A stretch of DNA of 64,000 nucleotides from Pogonophryne albipinna. Taxonomy: Eukaryota; Chordata; Actinopteri; Perciformes; Artedidraconidae. Positions within the stretch are counted from its first letter, which is position 1, and each line of letters starts with the position of its first letter. A model generated the notes under the pieces. That model worked only from the letters and a program-made list of their open reading frames with translations. It made no database searches and was not told where the DNA came from. Where the stretch lies: positions 16,887,026 to 16,951,025 of the forward strand of contig CM053260.1 of NCBI GenBank assembly GCA_028583405.1. Direction: 5' to 3'. Shown piece after piece: positions 55,577-64,000 of the stretch. The position numbers and the translations under genes were made by a program.

Positions 55577-56710
55577 GTTTAAAGTTACAAAGGTGGAATG
55601 GTAGCACACACACGCCTGATGAGGGTCTTCAGCAAGAAAACTGCAGAACAATGTTGCAGTTTTCAAATCATATTTTAGGTTCTGTTTGGCAAAAGTATGT
55701 CGTCAAACTAAGCTGTTGCGAGCTTTTTACAGACGTTTTTATTTTATCTGCTAAACAGTTTGAAGCAGATCAAAATGTATGGTTTAGAGAGAGTAGTGTG
55801 CTACCACAAACCTTTAACACGCGCATGAGGCAAAGGTTAAGAGTTCGCTGCATGATGCGGCTTCATGTACAAGGCAAAAGGAGGGAAAAGAAGAGACTCT
55901 ATAGGAAAAATCAATAGCTGTTACACACACACACACACACACACACCACACACACCTTACTCAGAAGCCTCATGGTACTAGCTAGCTGTGTGTGTGTCCA
56001 TGTATGTATGTGACACATTAACTTCGGTTCCTAGTGTTTTTTCCCCCTCTTTTCTCCTCTCGTCTCCATACATTCATTAGATAAAAATCTAGCAGCTTGG
56101 AATTAGTGCAATTATTTTTGCTCTACTTTGTATCTTTGGACAGCAAGAGCCTCTAAAACTTGACACGAGCCTGACCACATCGTCTATCATGAGTATTTAC
56201 TTCTGACAGTAGGTGGAAGCAGGTTAATACGAATAGAGGCTTGGACACTAAGCCTGATGCACTGAATTAATAAATATGTTTTTAGATTTTCTTGTTTTGT
56301 CTTTTTTACTTTTAGGACCTTTTTCAGTTGAGTTTATTGTTGATTTATCAATTGCTGGTGTTGATCTGACAGAAACATTTTTTATTCCAAGCATTAAGAC
56401 ATAGAGAATAGAGCATTGTTAGCAGCAATAATTACATAGTCACATAACACTATCTACATTTCATCTACCAAAAGAGCTTATAATTAAAAACATATTTTAT
56501 TCCTGATGATTTCTGCTCAGAGCCACGTTGCCATGTCCTGCTGCTGTTGTAGGGATTTCATATTTAATACGCTGTCTGCCAAGTTTGAATTCTGATAAAG
56601 TTGTATATGATTTTGGGTGGGTAGTACCCAAAATTAAATCTGCCTTTTTGTCTTTTAGCTGTTAACTTTGGGCTGGTTTTACCTTTTTTAATAAAAAATC
56701 TCTCTGAATC
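55577..56710 (+). other. Predicted dnajc16 3' untranslated region
   Basis: This follows the stop codon. It contains a (CA)n run at 55923-55957, an AATAAA at 56269-56274 and another at 56690-56695. The end point is inferred from these signals. Confidence 0.45.
56690..56695 (+). terminator. Candidate dnajc16 polyadenylation signal (AATAAA)
   Basis: An AATAAA about 1.1 kb past the stop codon. The earlier one at 56269-56274 is an alternative. Confidence 0.35.
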
Positions 56711-57330
56711 AGGGGGCAATGATAAATCCCATCTTATTATACTTGCCCTTTTTAAGGCTGTGCCCTTAAACCACTGTAAATGTCAATGCATGGAATATGT
56801 AGACCTAATATCACGAACAATTGTTAAGTGAATTTGCACTGGCAGCTTCAACCCTTCACCCTGTCTCTCTCCCCCTTTTACTCTGTAATTGAATAACTTG
56901 CTGCTAAACAAATAATATTTGCAGTACACTGTAACTCATCTTTTCCCTCTTGTATGTCCTTTGACCTTCATTTGTGTGTATATCCATCTGTAAGAAATTA
57001 AGTGTAAATTATTAAAAGAAATGCCTTTTAAAACATTTTATTTATTAAAATGTGTGGATATGATACATAATGTTGCTTAATTCTTCTTCATATTAAGAAA
57101 TGTTGGTATCTACAGCAAGGCAGCATTAAGTAACCAAGGCACTCTCCAGATACTAGATTGTATAATAAATTAGGTAACTTTTAATCATTTGACTTGACAT
57201 AATCAGCGCATACTAAAAGAACAAATATTTTCCATAAATATAACTACACATTAATACATTTTCAGCAGCATGTGCATTATACAGTACATGTCTTTGTGTT
57301 TTGTACGACAAAACAGGCTCACACTGTTTA
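56711..57330. other. Intergenic stretch, nothing recognised
   Basis: AT-rich sequence downstream of dnajc16 without a supported feature. Confidence 0.4.
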
Positions 57331-57335
57331 AGGCA

Positions 57336-57420
57336 GGGGTGGGGAACCTCCGGCCCCCGGGCCGAATACGGCCCGCGAGACCATTTGGTGTGGCCCTCGA
57401 GGTAATTTATAAACACACGC
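57336..57420 (+). mobile_element. hAT-type terminus (CAGGGGTGGGGAACC)
   Basis: The sequence CAGGGGTGGGGAACCTCCGG followed by GGCCC/GGGCC-rich subterminal blocks is a well-known hAT 5' end. I did not find a matching right end (it would read GGTTCCCCACCCCTG), so the copy is truncated or heavily diverged. Confidence 0.6.
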
Positions 57421-57639
57421 AAAAAAGAAAAAAATTAAAGAAATCTAGACCGCAAAATAATTAAACAAGTGAGTGCCTGTTTTTCCTGTCCAAGGTCAGG
57501 GTCCTTGAACACAACACAAGCCTAACGTGTCATCACGTGGTATATGTCTCGTCTGACAGGGGTGTAGTTCTGACGGAGAGCACCAGAACGCCGCTCCGCC
57601 TCAGCACTTCCAACAATTGCAGTACCCATGTTACGTTCC

Positions 57640-58700
57640 CTATTAGGCTAGGGGAAGGGAAGAACCACAACCAGATTGGTATAATTATAAGTGATTTATT
57701 TTAAATAGCAGCGGTAAACAAAATGGCCAAAAGGGCACACAAGGTTATAAGTAAGAAAGATCCCACATAAATCCGAAAAATTCAGTGTTGAGGCCAAAAT
57801 TGACCACCCAACAAACAGTTAGGAGCACGTTTCAGGCAATTTGGATTCGATTGGTAGTACTTTGTAGTGACACTATTTTGGGTCCCTAACATTCATTGAG
57901 CTAGGGACTTAGAATCTTTTTTTTCCTTTTTTTTTATGCCTCCCCCCGACTAATTGGATGACGCTGAGTCGAATGGTAGGTGACATCAATGGTCTAGAAC
58001 TTTTCAATAAGAAGTTACAGATTTTTGAAATAGTTGCAGATTTAGCTTTTTTTTTTTAAAACATTTTTTTTTTTTAATTCAAAAACACTTTTTCAGACTC
58101 AGAAAAGGACGTTGGATCGAATGGGCTAGGTCTTGGACTCTAATGTTGTTGTTTTTTGTTTTGTCTTTTATCAAAATATATCTACTCCGACTTACTTTTT
58201 GACGCTGAATCCAACGGTGCCAGTCTCGAAGCTGTACGACCCCTAGTGGCCAAGATAATCATAAATAACTGTCTCAAAGGCTTGGAAAAATAGATTCTGA
58301 GTCAGCACGCTGCCCCGAACGTTGCCCATATAACTTCCGTCACACACGGCCTTACGGTTCTCTTTAATTGGCTGGGGTCAAGGGGCTTTCTATTTTTGCG
58401 TTATATCTCGATAACTATAAGGTTTTGGAATCGGCCTTTCGGATATGTCGTACAGCTCATCAAGGCGCACGCGTGGATGCCCTTGGTGTCCCGGTCCGAC
58501 ATTCCTATGAGAAGTTTGTTTTTCAAAGTTTTCATTCAGTATGGCCTAAAGGTCTTACCCTCTGTGAGGCTCCCTGAAAGTGCAGGACTCTGGGTGGGAG
58601 TGTCGTACGAGAAAGGCGAAGACATCCGTGCGTGCGTCTTGGCGAGTTGTACAACATATCCGAAAGGCGGATTCTAAAAACCTATCGTTGTGGAGTTAGA
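57640..58700. other. Unclassified stretch, unlike its surroundings
   Basis: No reading frame or terminal repeat is recognisable. Variants of 'gacgctgaatc / gacgctgagtc' recur near 57961 and 58201, with a related 'gacgttggatc' near 58108. The part at 58370-58680 has many CpG dinucleotides, unlike the flanks. It may be the interior of an unknown repeat. Confidence 0.3.
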
Positions 58701-59057
58701 ACGATTTATTGCACTGTAAGACCAAACAGTACAAGCTTCTTGAAGAATATGGGTTGTTTTAACCCAAACATTTATAAAAGTTAATTCACCGCTAATTTTC
58801 TGATGACTATGAAACTGATTTGTAATATTGTGTATACAGTATTCAACCACTTGGGTCATATTGGGGATTGTACTCAAATGTTTTTACTGAATCTGTCTGA
58901 CGTCATCACGTATGTGCTCCGCCCCCGACGTGCCTCACTGCTCTCATCCATGCGTTCATTTGAGTCCGCCATTATAGCTCCTCTCGGATGAAATCACTCA
59001 AACTTTCAGAAGTATACTTTGCCCCACCGTGCTCTCGAGTCTCGAGAGACAGCAAGC

Positions 59058-59450
59058 GCATTTCGTGGCATCTGCAGGCAGTGGCAAGTACTTCCGGCAT
59101 ATGCCACAGAGGCCGCTACTCTGTGGTATCTGTGGCAAGTACTTCCCGGCATATGCCACAGATGCCACAACTTGCCGAGGCATCTGCCGCTGCTCAACGG
59201 GATTTGGCACAAGATGCCAGAGTAAGAAAAGGTTTACGGTAGATGCCACTCGCCTTCCGTGGCAAATGCTGCTATTTAAACCCGTATTTATCGCGTAAAA
59301 TGTCGCTGTTTAGGCATGACTTTATCGAATATGCCGGAAGTACTTGCCACAGATGCCACGGAGTAGTGGCATCTGCCGGAAGTACTTGCCACAGAGTAGT
59401 GGCATATGCCGGAAGTACTTGCCACTGCCTGCAGATGCACGAAATGAGCC
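59058..59450. repeat. Foldback element built of repeated 25-mers
   Basis: The outer arms (GCATTTCGTGGCATCTGCAG on the left; complement of CTGCAGATGCACGAAATG on the right) face each other around a centre near 59250. The motif GGCAAGTACTTCCGGCATAT recurs in the forward sense at 59083 and, with an extra C, at 59133. It recurs in reverse sense at about 59329, 59370 (one base different) and 59403. The arms can pair in several registers. No coding frame is supported. Confidence 0.85.
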
Positions 59451-59867
59451 AGGCCCTACTGCGAGTCTCACTGCCGGAATTTGACCGCGCTACTCTGGTA
59501 AATTACGTCTTGCCTTTGCACAGTATTTAAATGATGTTTTATTAATTTCTGCATCTAATGCACTTTGTGTCGCATGGTGTTTGAGGCAGTGATCTGCCTC
59601 ACTTGAAAAATGATTTAAACGTGTAAGACAGTATTTTATATTGCTTTAAGTTATATCTCAAAGTGGAACGTTTGTGTTGCAAAAGTTCTCTGGAAAATTC
59701 GAACCGCAAATGGTATGGGGGTTATTCCCTATCTTTATTCAAGAGCGTGGTATTTAAATTTGAGAGCATACTTTATGTATTTATTTCCCTCAAACCCTGT
59801 CCTCGCACTCAAATAGTGCCTGCTTGCACTTAGATTTGCTCTGCTTCTCCTCAAACTGTACGCTTGC
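59451..59867. other. Stretch with degenerate short repeats, no gene
   Basis: Toward its right end (59797-59870) units like TTGCACTCAGAT and CGCACTCAAATAGT recur imperfectly. They lead into the left arm of the large palindrome. Nothing else is recognised. Confidence 0.4.
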
Positions 59868-60026
59868 ACTCAGATATATTGCTGCTGACAGATTTTTTCT
59901 GCTCTCAGATTTATTCTGTGCGCGCTCGAAACTTTAGTGCAACAATCCTGTCAAAATCCCTCAACCAATAGGAGGCCAGGTGTCCTTGCGGGTGCGTTCG
60001 CTTTACTTATTACAGCGTCCCGTAAG
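59868..60026. repeat. Left arm (159 bp) of an interrupted palindrome
   Basis: Bases 59992-60026 are the exact reverse complement of 60086-60120. Bases 59868-59991 are the reverse complement of 63096-63219 with three mismatches. The right arm is thus cut in two by the element at 60121-63087 plus its target duplication. The arm lengths agree exactly (124 + 35). Confidence 0.93.
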
Positions 60027-60579
60027 GGCGGTTACTCTTTGGTTTATAAACTCCCGCCCTCCACGGCTTTATAACATAGCATGCACTTACGGGACGCTGT
60101 AATAAGTAAAGCGAACGCACTAGTGATGTGTCGGTCGCGAACGGAACGACGGGAGCCGGCTCTCGCCCGCGAACGAGCCGTTTTTTTTTTTTTGCGGAGG
60201 GATCTAGATCGGCTTGAAGGCACATTATGCAATGTGCAATGTGCACATTATCCCGCTTATTACATGGCCACATTCTCAACAAAGTAACGATATGACTCCC
60301 AATATTAATTGAAATGCTTTTATGGATTTAGAAAATGATTTTATTGATTTAAAAAATAGTTTTATGCAGGGGCGTCGCCTGGACCTGGAAACATTCAGGG
60401 TTTAGCCCATAGTGGCGGCGCTACAGTCGAATTTTCTACTGCAAGACTCCCCACACGCACATACACAATAGCTTGGTTTCACTTGACGTCACACCGCTGC
60501 GTTCCTTTGGCGCGAAATTCCATTGGAGGTCAGGAAGTAATTTTCTACAGAGGATCTAGCTGCTGTTACCATTGTGAAA

Positions 60580-60796
60580 ATGCCGGTGTGTTGTGTAGTT
60601 TACGGTTGTTCCAATCGATCCGGCCGAGAGAAAAAACAAGAGGTTTTACCGAGTGCCGAAGGTTGTCGTCCATAAAGCTGAGCAATTTAAGAAGCTAACC
60701 GAAGAACGCCGGAAAAAATGCTTTCAAACCTACATCTGCGGTCGGGAGGAGCAGAGTCGTCTAATTCACGTGTCTGCAGCGACCACTTCATCAGAG
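60580..60796 (+). pseudogene. Broken THAP-domain exon
   Basis: From the ATG at 60580 the frame begins MPVCCVVYGCSNRSGREKK, with the first two zinc-binding cysteines. A frameshift in the A-run near 60632 moves the frame to RFYRVPK...KKLTEERRKK. A second shift near 60775 is needed to reach the CSDHF box that supplies the last Cys and His. A donor (CAGAG|GTATTA) follows. A likely second exon near 60932-61010 contains VDWAPTVSLGYHR, a motif I associate with sequence just after THAP domains in fish transposon proteins. THAP is a C2CH DNA-binding finger. This copy cannot make an intact domain. Confidence 0.75.
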
Positions 60797-61077
60797 GTAT
60801 TAGCTAACTTGGTTTTTGTGGCTTTGTTTATGTATTATTGGGTTGTGGTTAAATGCTTATTTACTTAGTAATACTGATCATGTTTAAGTTACCTGTAGTC
60901 TAATATGGACTTTGTTGGGACTTTTTAGGGTGCCCTAGCGCTTTGGGTGACGTTGAGTCGGTAGACTGGGCTCCCACTGTTAGCCTCGGTTACCACCGAT
61001 TATATATACAGTCTATGCGAAACAACGTCGCCGACGCGGTAACCATAGTACCTACATGTAATCATAACACACATACT

Positions 61078-61080
<3 letters not shown>

Positions 61081-61110
<30 letters not shown>
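61081..61110. repeat. (AT)n microsatellite
   Basis: Fifteen AT units inside the nested element, between its two gene fragments. Confidence 0.9.
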
Positions 61111-61116
<6 letters not shown>

Positions 61117-61262
61117 ACACTCACAGGCCAGTTAATGCTGAAGGCAAGGCGACAGCCGTAACACTGCCTTACATGAGTCCATGTAGCTAAAGTTAGCTAG
61201 CTAGATGTCTCCTAATAATGCTACTTAGAGGTAAGAAGGTATAGGTAGTTAACACTCACCCG

Positions 61263-61572
61263 GGAAAAAAACAAGGCGACATTTGTTTAATGCCTTTTTG
61301 GTGCCGAGGTCATTCACCCATCCACACACGAAGTAGTTGAAAGCTTCCAGGCTTTTATACGCTTTCATTTGGCTAGCCGTGTAGTAGGAGGTATGAAGGA
61401 CGAGGTAGCTGGTGATATCCATCGCCTCGACAGCGGGCAAATCTGATAAATCACGAGAAAAGTCGCTCTTTTTCAGCTGATACGGATCGTATCCGATGTG
61501 TGCTGTGATTTTTTCACGATATCTGCGGCGTGCAGGTTCATTTAATTGTTTGACATAGTCGGTGTCCTCCAT
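61263..61572 (-). pseudogene. First exon of a SWIM/YqaJ-like transposon-associated gene
   Basis: From the ATG at 61572 the minus strand encodes about 100 residues starting MEDTDYVKQLNEPARRRY, with HIGYDPYQLKKSDFS and YFVCGWVNDLG further on. It ends at a donor (CCCGG|GTGAGT) at 61262. The frame is open upstream as well (to 61683), but the MEDTDY start matches my memory of multicopy fish proteins that continue into a SWIM zinc finger and a YqaJ-type exonuclease domain. Those domains are absent here. Family assignment is from memory, not from a search. Confidence 0.55.
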
Positions 61573-63095
61573 GATTCCTGCGTTGATGAATGATTGCGTT
61601 TTCACTTCCTGACCTCCACTTGAATTTCGCGCGTCGTAGAAGTCACGTGACTGAAACCAAGCTATTGCGCCATCTGGTGTCACAAACGTGTGTCTGCATT
61701 AGCTTTGTTACGGCAATGGATTGTGGGAGATTCTCATAGCACGTGAGGATCTCTTGAGGGTAAGGTGCCTGTATTATCTCGGTGGACAAAATGTATGTTT
61801 TATTTTATAAGGACAATAACGTACTGTTGTGTTTGTTTAGTTTAATGTTAATTGTTTAATGCTCACAGTCACAGCAACATGTTTTTGTGTGATTGGTTTT
61901 ATATGATTTATCAACGTGATCATCAATAGCTAATATGAGCACCAGAACCCAGCTCAAGTGTCCTTTTATGCTGTCCATTGAAATGCAGGAAAGTAATCAC
62001 CAGCTCTGAGTGATCTGTTGCCGAGGGGACACTACACAGGAGTTACATAAGCAGAGATAAAGTGCTATTTTGAGGGAACTCACCTCCTCTGGGGTCCCCA
62101 GGAAGATTTTTCTAATCTTTTTCTAAAGCCCCGGATGCCTACCCCAGGTGACGCCCATGGTTTTATGCATTGATTTAAATTGACATGCATCCGCTAAGAA
62201 AAGTAGTCCGTTGTTACTGTTTGAACTAACGTAGCAACGGCAGGAACTGCTTCGATAATTTTTTTGAGGAGCTTTTTGATTACAGATTTGAAAACATCGT
62301 TGCTTGCTTTAAAAGTAGCACAATTCATTATGTCAAACCTTGGAACGTATCTAGATATCCCTGCCCTAATGCCAAAGTAACTGGCAACTGAATATGTGTC
62401 GCCGTTTGATGTCTATGTCTGGACCGCCGCTTCTCTTCTTACTTCTATAAGAATAAAACACGGAGGAGGGAGATCTCTTTTTCTCCCCCTCTTCTGACAG
62501 CCCAGCAGCTGATCTCAGAGCACGCTCCCCTCTCCTGCAGGGGGGCGTGGTCAGCTGCAGCTCACAGAATCAGCCCCCTGCAAAAACAGCGCTGGAAAGA
62601 GCAAATAGAGCGAAATGAGGCATGGCTAAAATGCAGGATCTTTTTGGTATTTTGAAAAAAAAACTATATTTATATAGGCTACTTTATATAGGTCGATACA
62701 GTAGCCCCTTTTTTTAAATAGTTGTTATAGGTGTTGCTATCTGTTTTGTGTAGCGTGGTTCTACAAGCAAGTCAATGCATTCATTGGGTGGTATCAGAGA
62801 GTTACACGGGTCTGTAAATGCAATGAAAACAATTGGCCACAGCAAATCATTTATATTAAACATGTAATTTTTACTTTTGAATACTTCAGTACAAAGGTTG
62901 ATTGAATAAGTTAAGTGATATATGTGTACACATATAATTAGTCAAAACAGGGCTACATTTGATTTAATTAAAAGGTATAATATGTGGTAAACTGAAGAGC
63001 CGTTTGGGAGCCGAAAGAGCCGGCTCTTCTTGGTGAGCCGAGCCAAATGATCCGGCTCACCAAGAAGAGCCGGAATTCCCATCACTAGAACGCAC

Positions 63096-63219
63096 CCGCA
63101 AGGACACTTGGCCTCCTATTGGTTGAGGGATTTTGACAGGATTGTTGCACAAAAGTTTCGAGCGCGCACAGAATAAATCTGAGAGCAGAAAAAATCTGTA
63201 AGCAGCAATATATCTGAGT
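63096..63219. repeat. Outer part of the interrupted palindrome's right arm
   Basis: It continues the arm begun at 60086-60120 after the inserted hAT element and its duplicated GAACGCAC. It matches 59868-59991 in reverse complement at 121 of 124 positions. It ends abruptly at ATCTGAGT, where another hAT-type terminus begins. Confidence 0.93.
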
Positions 63220-64000
63220 CAGTGGCGGTTCTACGGGGTGGCACGGGGTGGCAGCTGCCACCTCAGAAAAATGCCTTGCCACCCCAGTTGGCAGCTTTGT
63301 TTTGAAAGAAAAGTTGTTGCTCATCGGACATTTATGAGAGAAAATCTCTAATGTCCGAGTGCAAGTGAATGCAGCACAAGACGCGAGACTTGTAACCCCT
63401 CCCCCCCTGGCGCGAGTTTGGCGGCAATTTCCTTTGAACGGGGGACAGCGCAAAACGAGAAGCATTTCAATTCGGATCCAAGTAGACGGAAGGAATGAGG
63501 TATTTGCGGTCAGGGTATGCTGTAGGCTACAGCCATACCAAGAAATGGCTTAGCCCCACCATGAACAATGATGTTAAAATAAGCAAAATAAAGTCCGCCA
63601 ACTCGCGCGGAGTAAATTGCACAGACAGCAGTTAGTAAGATTGATTTCAGTAGCCACTTGTCTGGAAATACCGAAGACTAGAAACGGTTTTGAAAACTTT
63701 TGTCACGTAGTGATGTCTTCTCGATAGAACATCTTTGATAATGTCTTCTGGCCAATCAGAATCACGATAACAGCGTGGTGTTGTTGCAGGAAGTCCCGAC
63801 GGAGAATACTTTTGCGGTAGTACATCTCTATATACATCGATACAACATTACGTGTTGATAGAAATCAACACGTAATGAAATAAGACCCCACGGTTTGATG
63901 ATTGATAGGTGTGTGGGCTGTCTTTCATTTTGACACACAGAACAATGGGGGCTATCCGCCCTTATCCACAATGTAAAGTCATTCACACAGCCTCTTCTCT
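63220..64000 (+). mobile_element. Further hAT-type element start, running out of the window
   Basis: CAGTGGCGGTTCTAC at 63220 is a typical hAT 5' end and cuts off the palindrome arm. If it is an 8-bp duplication element, ATCTGAGT (63212-63219) should recur beyond the window. It contains copy 2 of the dispersed repeat. Confidence 0.5.
63511..63947 (+). repeat. Dispersed repeat, copy 2 (partner at 7412)
   Basis: It runs collinear with 7412-7693 and then with 8012-8107, with few substitutions. It has an extra 'ctggccaatcagaatcacg' piece near 63750 and lacks the 320-bp block present in copy 1. Confidence 0.8.

Larger units (their letters stand above)
60367..62160. mobile_element. 1,794-bp two-gene DNA transposon derivative nested in the hAT element
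   Basis: The termini CAGGGGCGTCGCCTGG (left) and, read inward from the right, CATGGGCGTCACCTGG match at 14 of 16 positions. The exact duplication GTTTTATG lies at 60359-60366 and 62161-62168. Two gene starts remain and point towards each other: a THAP-domain fragment (plus strand, from 60580) and an exon similar to fish SWIM/YqaJ-type proteins (minus strand, from 61572). The middle of both genes is missing. An 8-bp duplication fits hAT or P-type; THAP plus YqaJ recalls ISL2EU-like transposons. I leave the superfamily open. Confidence 0.85.
60121..63087. mobile_element. 2,967-bp hAT-like element inserted in the palindrome's right arm
   Basis: The ends are TAGTGATG (left) and CATCACTA (right), an 8-bp inverted repeat that fits the hAT consensus. 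The exact duplication GAACGCAC lies at 60113-60120 and 63088-63095. Near the right end the sequence holds an internal inverted repeat around GAGCCGGCTCTTCTTGGTGA, typical of fish hAT termini. Its interior carries another element at 60367-62160. No hAT transposase is seen. Confidence 0.9.

Noticed and set aside
60121..63219. Reading the inverted repeats at 59868-59991 and 63096-63219 as the ends of one 3.3-kb transposon
   Set aside because: The inner 35-bp inverted repeat at 59992-60120 and the GAACGCAC duplication show that the arms belonged to a short palindrome later split by an insertion.

Overview
This window looks like a piece of a ray-finned (teleost) fish nuclear genome. It holds intron-rich vertebrate genes with GT-AG introns, long CA/GT and AT microsatellites, and many fish-type mobile elements: L2-like LINE copies ending in (TAATG)n, hAT elements with 8-bp target duplications, and a TTAA-flanked palindromic MITE. 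The species cannot be fixed from the sequence; a percomorph is my guess. No CRISPR, rRNA, operon or other prokaryotic feature is present.

Four protein genes can be read with confidence. (1) mapk14 (p38-alpha MAP kinase), minus strand, 14570-32899: 12 coding exons adding up to 361 codons, plus a second, mutually exclusive version of exon 9. (2) tmem167b (Kish-B), minus strand, 37514-41616: three exons, 74 residues. (3) b3galt6, minus strand, 44327-45346: one coding exon of 339 residues, with a likely intron in its 5' UTR. (4) dnajc16 (ERdj8), plus strand, 47122-55576: 15 coding exons, 805 residues. The genes do not form an operon. They act in stress kinase signalling, early secretory traffic, glycosaminoglycan linker synthesis in the Golgi, and ER/autophagosome membrane biology. 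b3galt6 and dnajc16 are divergent, with their start codons about 1.8 kb apart.

Layout: 1-12.7 kb is mostly repeats (LINE tails, three hAT-type elements, AT arrays), with two weak candidate exons or promoters. 12.75-33.3 kb is mapk14, its 3' UTR and its promoter. 33.5-36.5 kb holds a diverged tandem duplication and an L2-like LINE whose reverse transcriptase frame carries only two stops. 37.5-41.8 kb is tmem167b, with a piggyBac-like fragment and a 40-bp minisatellite in its second intron. 42.9-46.1 kb is b3galt6 and 47.1-56.7 kb is dnajc16. 57.3-64 kb has no recognisable host gene and is packed with mobile DNA.

The most striking structure lies at 59.87-63.22 kb. An inverted repeat with 159-bp arms was split by a 2,967-bp hAT-like element, which was itself hit by a 1,794-bp element. 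Each insertion has a perfect 8-bp target duplication. The innermost element keeps only the first exons of two convergent genes: a broken THAP-domain gene and a gene resembling fish multicopy SWIM/YqaJ-type proteins.
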